In this document: in pieces, positions 48,206-59,112 of the stretch
Position numbering within the stretch: position 1 is the first letter of the stretch
Layout: the number at the start of each line of letters is the position of its first letter
Source of the DNA: Streptomyces sp. NBC_01255
GTDB lineage: Bacteria; Actinomycetota; Actinomycetes; Streptomycetales; Streptomycetaceae
Reading direction: 5' to 3'
NCBI RefSeq assembly: GCF_036226445.1
Contig: NZ_CP108474.1
Coordinates: 7,936,001 to 8,000,000 of the forward strand
DNA: 64,000 bases
Program-made: the position numbers and the translations under genes
Notes under the pieces: model-generated
Seen by the model: only the letters and a program-made list of their open reading frames with translations
The model's database searches: none
What the model was told of the DNA's origin: nothing

Positions 48206-48958
48206 TCAGGCGCTGAACTCGTACGTCCAGGCCGCGGACCGGGCCGAGAAGTCGATGTCCGTGATCTCCAGCGCGTGTCCGTGCTGGTCGCTCACCACCC
48301 GGTGGACGATCAGCCGGGCCGCGCCGTCGCCCGTCGTCGTGGTGACCGGGCCGGGCGGGACGCCGACCGACTCCCGGTGGGTGATCCGCAACCCCGCCTG
48401 GTGCATCCAGTGGTAGAGGAGCCGCAGGTCGGGCTGGTGTTGGCTCTCCTTGATCCGCCGGTAGCGGGCGAGCTGCGGAATCTCGGAGAGTGCCGGCCGG
48501 GAGAACCACGACACCGCCCGCTGGAGCGCCGCTCCTTGGGGCCCCAGCACCAGATGCCGGTGGACGAGCGTCGGCTCGCCGGGGGCGAGCAGCAGGCGCG
48601 AGGTGAGCGGGGCCGGTGGTGGCTCCCAGCTGAGCGAGGCCCGCACGAGGGCCTCGCTCACGCGCGGACCGCCGGGGAAGGTCGGCCGGCGCGCCGCGAG
48701 CGCCGGCGCGGCGGGATCGCCGCCCGCCGCCGCGGCGAACGTGCCGCGCCGGTCGGTGACCACGAGGCGCTCGTCCCGCAGGAGCTGGAGCGCGCTGCGG
48801 ACCGTCTGCCGGTTGACGTGGTAGCGCTGGGACAGGCACCGTTCCGAAGGGAGCCGGCTCCCGGGGGAGATGCGCCGGTGAGCGAGATCCTCGCGCAGGG
48901 CGGCGGCGACCCGGAGATAGAGCGGGACCTCCGCCGCTTCGACATCGGGCTCGGCCAT
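48206..48958 (-). CDS. GntR-family regulator, HutC subfamily (UTRA domain)
   Basis: 250 residues. Winged helix (VPLYLRVAAALREDLAHRRI, LPSERCLSQRYHVNRQTVRS, about 10-75) and a UTRA effector domain (about 95-248) ending GHALEITDIDFSARSAAWTY. HutC-type proteins sense small metabolites such as urocanate or amino-sugar phosphates. AGAGGG seven bases before the ATG at 48958. A consensus GntR operator lies in its own upstream region (49020-49035), indicating autoregulation; a related site lies upstream of 43702. Confidence 0.92.
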   Translation of the reverse strand: MAEPDVEAAEVPLYLRVAAALREDLAHRRISPGSRLPSERCLSQRYHVNRQTVRSALQLLRDERLVVTDRRGTFAAAAGGDPAAPALAARRPTFPGGPRVSEALVRASLSWEPPPAPLTSRLLLAPGEPTLVHRHLVLGPQGAALQRAVSWFSRPALSEIPQLARYRRIKESQHQPDLRLLYHWMHQAGLRITHRESVGVPPGPVTTTTGDGAARLIVHRVVSDQHGHALEITDIDFSARSAAWTYEFSA

Positions 48959-49019
48959 GATCAAACCCTCTCTAAGCGCAGCGTGACCGCATGGGCCGTA
49001 TCGGTGATCAATTCCTATC

Positions 49020-49035
49020 ATTGGTCTAAACCATT
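49020..49035 (-). promoter_or_regulatory. GntR/HutC operator (TGGTCTAAACCA core)
   Basis: ATTGGTCTAAACCATT, a dyad with the TGGT...ACCA arms of DasR/HutC sites, 62-77 bases upstream of the GntR start in an AT-rich patch. Probable autoregulation site. Confidence 0.65.
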
Positions 49036-49141
49036 TTGCTAGAGCGGCCCGGCAGAGTGGCCGAAACGAGCGTCGCACCGTGTAATGGGTTCCAGGCGGC
49101 GGGCGTCGGGCCGCGGCGGCGGAAGAGGCGGGTGAGGCTGG

Positions 49142-50482
49142 ATGACGACACCGTCGGAGCGCGCGGCGAGAGGTCGGGCCGCACGCAAGCGCGTCCCCCG
49201 CTCCTCGCACGGCCGCTGGATCCCGTCCGCCCAGCGCCCCGACCCGCTGGCCGTCCTGGAGCGCGAGTCCCAGGACCGGCTGCCCGAGTTCGTTCCCCTC
49301 CGCTACGGCCGGATGGCGGTCTCGCCCTTCGCGTTCCTCCGCGGCGCCGCCGGCGTCATGGCGGCCGACCTCGCCGCCCCGCGCGACACCGGACTCACCG
49401 TCCAGCTCTGCGGCGACGCCCATCTCCTCAACTTCGGGGTGTACGCCTCACCCGAACGGACGCTCCTCTTCGATGTGAACGACTTCGACGAGACCCTCCC
49501 CGGCCCCTTCGAGTGGGACGTCAAGCGGCTCGCCGCCAGCGTCACCGTCGCCGCCCTCCAGAACGGCAGCACGAAGGCCAAGGCCCACCGGGCCGCGCTC
49601 GTGGCCACGGAGGCGTACCGCACGGCCATGAGCCGCCTCGCGGAGCTCGGTGAACTCGAGGTCTGGTACGAGCGGATAGCCGCCGACGACCTGCTTCCCC
49701 TCGTCCGCGGCGGCGACCGCTCCCGCCTGGCCGACCGGCTCGCCCGGGCCCGCCGCCGCACCAGCCTCCAGGCCGTCTCCAAGCTCACCGAGACCGACGA
49801 GTCCGGTGCCCGGCGCATCGTCGAGGACCCGCCGCTCCTGGAGCGGGCCACGGACATCGACCGCGTCAGCCTCGGCAAGATCTTCAGCGACTACCGCAGC
49901 TCGCTCTCCGAGGAGAGGCGCGTACTGCTCGACCGCTACCGCTTCGTCGACGCGGCCCGGAAGGTCGTCGGCGTCGGGAGCGTCGGCACCCGCTGCTTCG
50001 TGCTCCTCCTCGAAGGCCGCGACGGCGGCGACCCGCTCTTCCTCCAGATCAAGGAGGCCGGCCGCTCCGCCCTGGAGCCCTACCTGCCGCCGACGGCCTA
50101 CGAACACCAGGGCCGCCGCGTCGTCTCCGGGCAGCGCCTCACGCAGGCCGCCAGCGACATCTTCCTCGGCTGGATGACCGGACCCGGGCAACGACACTTC
50201 TACTGGCGCCAGTTGCGTGACATGAAGGGCTCGGCCGAAGTGGAGACGATGTCCCCGGCCACCCTCCGGAACTACGCGCGGCTCTGCGGCAGAGCCCTGG
50301 CCCGCGCCCACGCACGCTCCGGCGACCGGATCGCCATCGCCGCCTACCTCGGCACCTCGGACGTCTTCGACCGTGCCGTCGCCGACTTCTCGCTCGCCTA
50401 CGCCGGCCAGAACGCCGACGACTACGCGGCGCTCGGCGCGGCCATCGCGGCCGGCATGGTGACGGCGGCCCCGGGCGTCTGA
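49142..50482 (+). CDS. DUF2252 protein (kinase-like fold)
   Basis: 446 residues. The N-terminal half carries the family blocks RESQDRLPEFVPLRYGRMAV, QLCGDAHLLNFGVY and LFDVNDFDETLPGPFEWDVK, which look like the catalytic and metal-binding loops of aminoglycoside-phosphotransferase-like kinases; the C-terminal half has GQRLTQAASDIFLGW and YWRQLRDMKGSAEVE. No function has been established for DUF2252. Its start is divergent from the GntR gene; the DasR-like operator lies between, so it might be co-regulated. Confidence 0.9.
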   Translation: MTTPSERAARGRAARKRVPRSSHGRWIPSAQRPDPLAVLERESQDRLPEFVPLRYGRMAVSPFAFLRGAAGVMAADLAAPRDTGLTVQLCGDAHLLNFGVYASPERTLLFDVNDFDETLPGPFEWDVKRLAASVTVAALQNGSTKAKAHRAALVATEAYRTAMSRLAELGELEVWYERIAADDLLPLVRGGDRSRLADRLARARRRTSLQAVSKLTETDESGARRIVEDPPLLERATDIDRVSLGKIFSDYRSSLSEERRVLLDRYRFVDAARKVVGVGSVGTRCFVLLLEGRDGGDPLFLQIKEAGRSALEPYLPPTAYEHQGRRVVSGQRLTQAASDIFLGWMTGPGQRHFYWRQLRDMKGSAEVETMSPATLRNYARLCGRALARAHARSGDRIAIAAYLGTSDVFDRAVADFSLAYAGQNADDYAALGAAIAAGMVTAAPGV

Positions 50483-50518
50483 ACCGTCCGGCACCCGGGA
50501 CCGCCGACCCCTGCTTTC

Positions 50519-51910
50519 CTACGCGTCGCGGCGCAGCGGCGGAGCGGCCGGCGTCTCCGGCACCGGCCCGAAGAGCACGGCCTTCGCCACGGCCGGGGCG
50601 AACAGCGCCGTCAGCGGGGAGGCCAGGGTGAGGGCCGCACGGAAGGGCGCCCCGACGCCCGGGTCGCCCGCGGCCCGCTCCTGCACCCGGCGCAGGTACC
50701 AGCCGAGCACCTTGTCCATCGGCGCCGGGCGCGCCGCGTCCCCGGTGGCGCCCGGCATCTTCTTGTCGGCGCCCGCCGAGATGTCCCAGGCCTGCCGCGA
50801 GGCGTCGAGGAGCGCGCGCTGCACCTGCCGCGTGGTCGCGGTGCGCTTCGGGTCGGCGAGGGCCCGGCGCAGGGCGACGGCGGAGAGCGCGGCGACCGCC
50901 ATGCCCTGTCCATAGATCGGGTTGAAGGTGCAGAGGGCGTCGCCGGTGGCGAGGAAGCCGGCCGGTCGGCGCCCCGGACGGTCGTACCGGCGCCGGATGT
51001 TGGCGGTCTTCCGGAAGCCGTACACCGGGGACACCGGCTCGGCCTGCGCCAGCCACTCGCTGACCACCGGGTGCGGCAGTCGCTTCGCGTACTCCTCGAA
51101 CGCCCCCTCCTCCGTGGGAGGTTCGTCGCCGCGCAGCCCCGACAGGGTCACCAGGTGGTGTCCGTCGCCGAGGGGAAGGATCACGCCGCCGTACACCTGG
51201 GAGGGGTTGGGCACGATGTAGTAGCCGAGGGCGTCGGTGTCCGCGTCCGTGGCCGGCGAGCGGTAGACCCGTGTGCCGTAGGCGAGTCCGGTGTCGAGGG
51301 TCTCCTCGTGCGGGGCCTCGGCGCCGATCGCCGCCAGCCAGTCCGCCGCCTTCGTGGACCGCCCGGAGGCGTCCACGACGAGGTCGGCCTCCAGGACGCG
51401 GGTCTCCTTCTCGGCGCCCGCGCCGCGCTCGCGCAGCCGTACGCCGCGGACGCGCGACGAGTCGCCGGTCAGGCCCACCGTCTCGTGGCCCTCGATCAGT
51501 TCGATGCGCGGGTCGGCGAGGACCCGCTGCCGCACCAGCCACTCCAGTTGCGGGCGCGGGCCCGTGGAGTAGTGCGTGGTCGCCGCCGTCCGGCGGAACC
51601 ACTGGCCGTTCTGCCACTGGACCATGTCCTCGGGCGCGCCCACCCTGGGCGCCCCGAGCTCCTTCAGCTCCGCCATGAATCCCGGAAGCAGCTCGTCGAA
51701 CGCCTGCTGCCCGCCCGCGATGAGCACATGGAGGTGTCGGCCCTGCGGAACGCCCGGCCGGGCGTCCGGACCCTCCGGGAGGCGGTCGCGCTCGACGACC
51801 GTCACCTTCTCCGCGTGCTCCGCGAGGACCCGTGCGGCCAGGAGACCCGCGAGACTTCCCCCGATGACCACCGCGTGACGTGTCGCGCGGCGCCCCAAGT
51901 CGTCGGCCAT
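50519..51910 (-). CDS. FAD-dependent oxidoreductase/monooxygenase
   Basis: 463 residues. HAVVIGGSLAGLLAARVLAE is the FAD dinucleotide loop, DLVVDASGRSTKAADWL the second FAD site and GFLATGDALCTFNPIYGQGM the third, the pattern of group A flavin monooxygenases and geranylgeranyl-reductase/halogenase-like enzymes. Substrate not deducible. ATG at 51910 with AAGGGCGGG upstream. It follows the ArsR gene on the same strand by 23 bases and may be part of the same transcript. Confidence 0.88.
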   Translation of the reverse strand: MADDLGRRATRHAVVIGGSLAGLLAARVLAEHAEKVTVVERDRLPEGPDARPGVPQGRHLHVLIAGGQQAFDELLPGFMAELKELGAPRVGAPEDMVQWQNGQWFRRTAATTHYSTGPRPQLEWLVRQRVLADPRIELIEGHETVGLTGDSSRVRGVRLRERGAGAEKETRVLEADLVVDASGRSTKAADWLAAIGAEAPHEETLDTGLAYGTRVYRSPATDADTDALGYYIVPNPSQVYGGVILPLGDGHHLVTLSGLRGDEPPTEEGAFEEYAKRLPHPVVSEWLAQAEPVSPVYGFRKTANIRRRYDRPGRRPAGFLATGDALCTFNPIYGQGMAVAALSAVALRRALADPKRTATTRQVQRALLDASRQAWDISAGADKKMPGATGDAARPAPMDKVLGWYLRRVQERAAGDPGVGAPFRAALTLASPLTALFAPAVAKAVLFGPVPETPAAPPLRRDA

Positions 51911-51933
51911 GCCCGCCCTTTCGTAGCGTGGAT

Positions 51934-52311
51934 TTACAACTGACCAGTATCCACTGCGGTGCGGGCCGCGTCGCGTGCCCCGAGACGCAAGTGCTCGATG
52001 TGGTAGACGGCTTCGTCGAGGAGCTGGGCGACGTGGTTGTCGTAGAGGCTGTACTCGATCCGGCGGCCCTGGCGGACTCCGTTGACGAGGCCGAGGGCGC
52101 GCAGCAGACGGAGCTGGTGGGAGACGGCGGACTGCTCCATGTCGACGGCGGCGGCGAGCTCGGTCACTCCGCAGGGGCCCTGGCGGAGCTTGGTGAGGAT
52201 CATCAGCCGCGACGGGGTGGCGAGGGCCTGGAGGGTGGCGGCGATGGTCGCCGCGGACTCGGCGTCCAGGTGGGTTGCGGGGGTCGTCTCGCCGTTCACT
52301 CCGTGTCCCAT
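51934..52311 (-). CDS. ArsR/SmtB-family metal-sensing repressor (alpha-5 zinc-site type)
   Basis: 125 residues. Winged helix (ATPSRLMILTKLRQGPCGVT, QSAVSHQLRLLRALGLV, RQGRRIEYSL) followed by helix alpha-5 DNHVAQLLDEAVYHIEHLRL, which has the DxHx10Hx2H metal site of Zn/Co sensors such as SmtB, CzrA and ZiaR. It should release DNA when metal is bound. It is divergent from a metal-exporting P-type ATPase, and a 12-2-12 dyad lies between. Leaderless-type promoter. Confidence 0.92.
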   Translation of the reverse strand: MGHGVNGETTPATHLDAESAATIAATLQALATPSRLMILTKLRQGPCGVTELAAAVDMEQSAVSHQLRLLRALGLVNGVRQGRRIEYSLYDNHVAQLLDEAVYHIEHLRLGARDAARTAVDTGQL

Positions 52312-52317
52312 GCGCTC

Positions 52318-52323
52318 ATCGTA
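52318..52323 (-). promoter_or_regulatory. -10 element (TACGAT) of leaderless ArsR gene
   Basis: TACGAT on the minus strand, six bases (GAGCGC) before the ATG at 52311. TTGACA lies 13 bases further upstream, a spacing too short for normal use, so it may not be the -35. Confidence 0.55.
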
Positions 52324-52340
52324 GCCGCGGCTTGTATGTC

Positions 52341-52366
52341 AATACGTGAAGACCTCTTCATGTGTT
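52341..52366. promoter_or_regulatory. ArsR/SmtB operator, 12-2-12 dyad
   Basis: Arms AATACGTGAAGA and TCTTCATGTGTT around CC pair at 10 of 12 positions. The 12-2-12 geometry is the one used by SmtB-class repressors. It lies between the divergent repressor and ATPase genes. Confidence 0.75.
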
Positions 52367-52417
52367 CCGGTATGGTGATGGCCCCGCCGCCCCGCCACCT
52401 TCGAAAGAGGTGCCCCC

Positions 52418-54316
52418 ATGGCCCTCCCGGAGCTCGACACCGCTCAGGCCCCCGCCGCCGCCCGGCCGGTCCGCCCCGGCCCCACCCGCACCCGCGCCAC
52501 CGCGCTCCCCGAGGTGCGCTGGGCCGCGCTCGCCGCCCTCGCCTTCCTCGCGGCCTTCCCCCTCGACCTCGCCGGCGCCCCCGGCTGGGCCTGGGGGCCG
52601 CTCTACGCCGTCTGCTACGCCGCCGGAGGCTGGGAGCCGGCCCTCGCGGGCCTCCGGGCGCTGCGCGAGCGGTCCCTCGACGTCGACCTGCTGATGGTGG
52701 TCGCCGCGCTCGGCGCCGCCGCCATCGGCCAGTACCTCGACGGCGGGCTCCTCATCGTGATCTTCGCCGCCTCCGGCGCCCTGGAGGCCCTCGCCACCCG
52801 TCGTACGGCCGACTCCGTACGCGGGCTCCTCGACCTCGCGCCCGCCACCGCCGTACGCCTCACGGGGGCGGGCGAGGAGTCCGTCGAGGCCACCGCGCTC
52901 ACGCCCGGCGACACCGTCCTCGTGCGGCCGGGGGAACGCCTCCCCGCCGACGGAACCGTCCTGAGCGGCACGAGCGACATCGACCGGGCGAGCATCACCG
53001 GCGAACCGCTCCCGGCCCCCGCGGCACCCGGCGACGAGGTCTTCGCGGGCACCCTGAACGGCTCCGGGGCGCTGCGCGTCCGCGTCGGCAAGGACCCCGG
53101 CGACTTCGTCGTCGCCCGGATCGTCGCCCTCGTCGAGGAGGCCAGCGCCACCAAGGCCCCCACCCAGCTCTTCGTCGAGAAGATCGAACAGCGCTACTCC
53201 GTCGGCGTCGTCGTCGCCACCCTCGCGCTCTTCGGCCTGCCCGTCGCCTTCGGCGCGGACCTCACCGAGGCCCTCCTGCGCGCGATGACCTTCATGATCG
53301 TCGCCTCGCCCTGCGCGGTCGTCCTCGCCACCATGCCCCCGCTGCTCTCCGCCATCGCCACCGCCGGGCGCCACGGCGTCCTCGTGAAGTCCGCCGTCGT
53401 CATGGAACGGCTCGGCGCGGTCGACCGCGTGGCGCTCGACAAGACGGGCACCCTCACCGAGGGCGCGCCCCGGGTGACCGCCGTCCGCGGCGACGCGACC
53501 GCGCTCGCCCTCGCCGCCGCCGCCGAACTCCCCAGCGAGCACCCGCTGGCCCGCGCCGTGGTCGCCGAAGCCCGCGCCCGGGGCCTGCGCGTACCCGAGG
53601 CGACCGACTTCGCCGCCGAGCCGGGACAGGGTGTACGGGCGGTGGTCGACGGCCATGACGTACGGGTCCGCCGGGCGTCCGGCACCCACGGCGACACGGC
53701 GGTCGAGGTCGTCGTCGACGGCGCCCCGGCGGCCGTCCTGGAACTCTCCGACCGGCTCCGCGAGGGCGCGGCGGAGTCCGTCGCCGCCCTCGGCCGGCTC
53801 ACCGGCACCGCCCCCACCCTGCTGACCGGCGACAACGCGGGCGCCGCCGCCCGGATCGCCGCCGAGGCGGGCATCGGCGACGTCCGCGCCGGACTCCTCC
53901 CGCACGAGAAGGCGGAGGCGGTACGGGCATGGGAGCGGGCGGGCGCGAAGGTGCTGCTCGTCGGCGACGGCGTCAACGACGCTCCGGCCCTGGCCGCCGC
54001 CCACACGGGCGTCGCCATGGGCAGGGCCGGTTCCGACCTGGCCCTGGAGACCGCCGACGTGGTCGTGGTCCGCGACGAGCTCGGCGCGATCCCGGCCGTC
54101 GTGGCGCTCTCGCGCCGCGCCCGCCGCCTGGTCGTGCAGAACCTGGTGATCGCGGGCGTCTGCATCGGCGCCCTGGTCGTCTGGGACCTCGTCGGCCACC
54201 TGCCGCTGCCCCTGGGCGTCGCCGGCCACGAGGGCTCGACGGTCCTCGTGGGCCTCAACGGCCTGCGGCTGCTGAGGGAGGCGGCCTGGCGCCGGGCGGA
54301 GGGCGCCGCGGCGTGA
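52418..54316 (+). CDS. P1B-type metal-transporting ATPase (P1B-4 / CoaT-like)
   Basis: 632 residues. No N-terminal HMA domain. Actuator TGEP in ASITGEPLPAP, phosphorylation site LDKTGTLTEG, ATP-binding HP (SEHPLARAVV) and hinge VGDGVNDAPALAAAHTGVAM are complete. The transmembrane metal motif is SPC (VASPCAVVLATMPP) and a late helix carries HEGST; SPC with HEGxT is the signature of the P1B-4 subgroup, which exports Co, Fe or Ni more often than Zn. The zinc-sensor-like repressor next door is therefore of interest. ATG with AGAGGTG upstream. Confidence 0.93.
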   Translation: MALPELDTAQAPAAARPVRPGPTRTRATALPEVRWAALAALAFLAAFPLDLAGAPGWAWGPLYAVCYAAGGWEPALAGLRALRERSLDVDLLMVVAALGAAAIGQYLDGGLLIVIFAASGALEALATRRTADSVRGLLDLAPATAVRLTGAGEESVEATALTPGDTVLVRPGERLPADGTVLSGTSDIDRASITGEPLPAPAAPGDEVFAGTLNGSGALRVRVGKDPGDFVVARIVALVEEASATKAPTQLFVEKIEQRYSVGVVVATLALFGLPVAFGADLTEALLRAMTFMIVASPCAVVLATMPPLLSAIATAGRHGVLVKSAVVMERLGAVDRVALDKTGTLTEGAPRVTAVRGDATALALAAAAELPSEHPLARAVVAEARARGLRVPEATDFAAEPGQGVRAVVDGHDVRVRRASGTHGDTAVEVVVDGAPAAVLELSDRLREGAAESVAALGRLTGTAPTLLTGDNAGAAARIAAEAGIGDVRAGLLPHEKAEAVRAWERAGAKVLLVGDGVNDAPALAAAHTGVAMGRAGSDLALETADVVVVRDELGAIPAVVALSRRARRLVVQNLVIAGVCIGALVVWDLVGHLPLPLGVAGHEGSTVLVGLNGLRLLREAAWRRAEGAAA

Positions 54317-54377
54317 GTCGTGGTGTGCGACGGGGGGTTCGCGGAACCGGGGCCGGCGGGGAGCAGGCCGCGCGCGG

Positions 54378-54920
54378 CTACGCCTCCGGCCGTCCCAGCT
54401 CCGCCAGGGCCCCCGTCAGCCACTCCACCCAGAACCGCTCCAGATCCACCCCGCCCCGCAGGACGAGATGGCGCAGCCGGTCCGGTTCGGTGCGGCGCCG
54501 CTCCGCCGGGAAGTCCCGCTCCTCGATCGCGAGGTACTCCGCCAACTGCTCCCGGTGCAGGGCGAGATGGCGCTCCAACTCGGACCGGAGCCCCTCGGTC
54601 CCGACGATCGCGGCCGCCCGCATCCGCAGCAGCAGGGCGGCCCGCATCGGCTTGGGGTCCTCGGACCTGGCGACCCAGTCGGTCAGCTCCCCCCGGCCCG
54701 CGGGCAGCACCTCGTACTCCTTCTTCTGCCCGCGCGCGGGCACCGGAGCGGGCAGGGCGCGGATGTGCCCCGCCTGCTCCAGCCTGCCCAGCTCGCGGTA
54801 GATCTGCTGGTGCGTGGCCGACCAGAAGTAGCCGATCGACTTGTCGAAGCGGCGCGTCAGTTCGAGGCCGGAGGACGGCTTTTCGAGCAACGCGGTGAGG
54901 ATCGCGTGCGGGAGGGACAT
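54378..54920 (-). CDS. PadR-family transcriptional regulator
   Basis: 180 residues. Winged helix SLPHAILTALLEKPSSGLEL, FWSATHQQIYRELGRLEQAG, YEVLPAGRGELTDWV, then a long helical C-terminal dimerisation domain (RSELERHLALHREQLAEYLA). PadR proteins repress detoxification or efflux genes. It lies 32 bases after fadH on the same strand and has its own leaderless promoter in the gap; the perfect 14-bp palindrome upstream of fadH is a good candidate target. Confidence 0.93.
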   Translation of the reverse strand: MSLPHAILTALLEKPSSGLELTRRFDKSIGYFWSATHQQIYRELGRLEQAGHIRALPAPVPARGQKKEYEVLPAGRGELTDWVARSEDPKPMRAALLLRMRAAAIVGTEGLRSELERHLALHREQLAEYLAIEERDFPAERRRTEPDRLRHLVLRGGVDLERFWVEWLTGALAELGRPEA

Positions 54921-54926
54921 GCTCGC

Positions 54927-54932
54927 ATCCTA
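54927..54932 (-). promoter_or_regulatory. -10 element (TAGGAT) of leaderless PadR gene
   Basis: TAGGAT on the minus strand, six bases (GCGAGC) before the ATG at 54920. It lies inside the 32-base gap to fadH. Confidence 0.55.
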
Positions 54933-54952
54933 GATTCGGCCGGCCACACGGA

Positions 54953-57079
<2,127 letters not shown>

Positions 57080-57082
57080 CTA

Positions 57083-57949
57083 CTACTCAGTAGCAAGAGG
57101 TGCTGCCTGCAGCCAGGCGTCCAGCTCCTCCGGTGTACGGGGCTCGGGCGCGTCCGGGGCGAGCAGCCCGTGGGCGCGCAGCAGCCGGGCGACGGACGTG
57201 CCCCAGGGCCGCCGCAGCCGCGCCGCGTCGAGCAGGGCGTCGTCGCCGAGGAGCTCGGCGACCGGACCGGTCCGCAGACCGGCGGGGGAGAGCACCGCCG
57301 CCTCGTCCGCCCAGCGCAGCGCGAGATCCACGTCGTGCGTCGCCATCACCACCGTCGTGCCGGACGCGCGGAGCCGCGCGAGGGCGTCGAGGAGCCGCTC
57401 CTGACCGTGCGGATCGAGCCCGGCCGTCGGCTCGTCCATGATCAGCACCCGGGGTCGCATGGCCACCGCGCCCGCGATCGCGGCCCGCTTGCGCTGCCCG
57501 TACGACAGCAGATGCGTCGGCCGGTCCTCCAGGGCCACGATGTCCAGCGCCTCCAGGGCCTCCCGCACCCGGAGCCGTACCTCCTCCTCCGGCAGCCCCA
57601 GGTTCATCGGCCCGAAGGACACGTCCTGACCGACCGAGGCCGCGAACAGCTGGTCGTCCGGGTCCTGCACCACCAGCTGCACGGTCGTCCGCAGCCGGGT
57701 CAGCCCCTTCCGGTCGTACGTCACCTCCGCCCCGTCCAGGAGCAGCGACCCGCTCCCGCGCCGCAGCCCCCCGCTGAGCAGCCGCAGCAGCGTCGTCTTG
57801 CCGCTGCCGTTCCGCCCGAGCAGCGCGATCGCCCGCCCCTCCGGCACCGCGAAGTCCACGTCCGACAGGACCGCCGGCCCGTCCTCGTAGGCGAAACCCG
57901 CCTTCACCAGCTCCACGACGGGCGTCGCGGAGGTCGTCGGAGACGTCAC
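57083..57949 (-). CDS. cbiO: Cobalt ECF transporter ATPase
   Basis: 288 residues. Walker A LLGRNGSGKTTLLRLLSGGL, Q-loop VVQDPDDQLF, signature LLSYGQRKRAAIAGA, Walker B VLIMDEPTAGLDPHG and switch His in MATHDVD. The Q-loop DPDDQLFA with preceding QLV is typical of ECF-class ATPases. GTG at 57949 overlaps the cbiQ stop (GTGA). It powers the CbiMNQ complex to import cobalt. Confidence 0.93.
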   Translation of the reverse strand: MTSPTTSATPVVELVKAGFAYEDGPAVLSDVDFAVPEGRAIALLGRNGSGKTTLLRLLSGGLRRGSGSLLLDGAEVTYDRKGLTRLRTTVQLVVQDPDDQLFAASVGQDVSFGPMNLGLPEEEVRLRVREALEALDIVALEDRPTHLLSYGQRKRAAIAGAVAMRPRVLIMDEPTAGLDPHGQERLLDALARLRASGTTVVMATHDVDLALRWADEAAVLSPAGLRTGPVAELLGDDALLDAARLRRPWGTSVARLLRAHGLLAPDAPEPRTPEELDAWLQAAPLATE

Positions 57950-58695
57950 GGCAGGAACCTTTCGAGTACGAGGGTGAGGGCGACGAGCCCGCAGAGGAGC
58001 CCGACGGCCGCCGCCAGGAACCGGCGGGAGACCGCGGCCGTGGGGACCAGGACCCGCAGGGTCCCGTCGTAGCCGCGCCCGGCGAGCCCCGACTGCAGGC
58101 GCTGCGCCCGGTCGAAGGCGCGCACGAACGCCGTGGCGCCGAGCCCGGCGAGCGAACGCCAGGTCGCCGCCCGGGTGGTGTGCCCGAGGCGGGCGGCCTG
58201 CGCCTGGCGGATCTTGGACAGGGAGTCGAGGAGCAGGAAGATGATCCGGTACATCACGAGCGCCACGTCCACCACGGGAGCGGGCACCCCCGCACGGACG
58301 AGCCGGGGGAGCACGTCGGAGACGGGCGTCGTGAACGCGAAGAGCAGCACCCCCAGCGAGGCGGCGGCGGTCCGCAGCAGCAGCTCGCCCGCGTGGACGG
58401 GCCCGCCGGGCGCGAGGGCCACGAACCCCCGCGCCCCGCCCACCTCGAAGAGCAGCGGCACCGCGCCCGTGACGCAGAACCCGAGCGGCACGCGGAACGC
58501 CCGCCACAACTGACGGCCCGCCACCCCGGCCGGGCCCAGCAGGACCGCGAGCGTGGCCGCCGCGACGAGCACCGCACCCGGCCACGGCGGCAGACACACC
58601 GCGCAGAGCGTGAGACCGAAGCCGAGCAGGGCCTTCTCGACGGGATGGCGGCGGCGCCAGCGACTGCTGTGCGCCGCCGCGTCGATCGGCAACAT
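57946..58695 (-). CDS. cbiQ: Cobalt ECF transporter T component
   Basis: 249 residues with four to five membrane helices and the coupling helices with an Ala-Arg-Gly-type motif: AARLGHTTRAATWRSLAGLG and LQSGLAGRGYDG. The start MLPIDAAAHSSRWRRRHP is typical of CbiQ. It couples the ATPase to the CbiM substrate-binding component. It starts seven bases after the cbiN stop. Confidence 0.92.
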   Translation of the reverse strand: MLPIDAAAHSSRWRRRHPVEKALLGFGLTLCAVCLPPWPGAVLVAAATLAVLLGPAGVAGRQLWRAFRVPLGFCVTGAVPLLFEVGGARGFVALAPGGPVHAGELLLRTAAASLGVLLFAFTTPVSDVLPRLVRAGVPAPVVDVALVMYRIIFLLLDSLSKIRQAQAARLGHTTRAATWRSLAGLGATAFVRAFDRAQRLQSGLAGRGYDGTLRVLVPTAAVSRRFLAAAVGLLCGLVALTLVLERFLP

Positions 58696-58701
58696 GGGCG
58701 G

Positions 58702-59112
58702 CTACGCGTCCTTGCCCTCGGCTTCGATGCGGGAGCCCGCGGTCGCGGCACCCGCTGTGTCCGCGCTCTCCGCACCCTCGCCGGCCTGCGACGCCAGCGC
58801 GCGGGCCTCACCCTGCCGACGTCCGCGCCGCACACCGAAGTAGTAGGCGAGGACACCGGCGCCCAGCGCCGCCTGGAGGGCGAACAGTGCCGACTCGATC
58901 TCGCCGGACGGCGGCTCGTACAGGGGGCTGAACCACGGCTCGTAGTCCGGCTGGAGCTCCGCGATCGCGGTCTCCGCCTCCGCGTCCGCCCCGGTGAACG
59001 GCTCTTCCTTGTGGTCGCCGAGCCCCAGCGCGAGCGGCAGCACGGCGAGCGCGGCGACGACGAGCAGGAGCAGGGCGTTGATCTTCGTGTTCCGGCTGAC
59101 GGTGAAGCTCAT
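58702..59112 (-). CDS. cbiN: Cobalt ECF transporter auxiliary subunit
   Basis: 136 residues. Two membrane helices ([18 protein letters not shown] and [20 protein letters not shown]) on either side of an external loop with [20 protein letters not shown] and [16 protein letters not shown], the conserved CbiN loop. The cytoplasmic tail is longer than usual and acidic/Ala-rich. ATG overlaps the cbiM stop (ATGA). Confidence 0.92.
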   Translation of the reverse strand: MSFTVSRNTKINALLLLVVAALAVLPLALGLGDHKEEPFTGADAEAETAIAELQPDYEPWFSPLYEPPSGEIESALFALQAALGAGVLAYYFGVRRGRRQGEARALASQAGEGAESADTAGAATAGSRIEAEGKDA

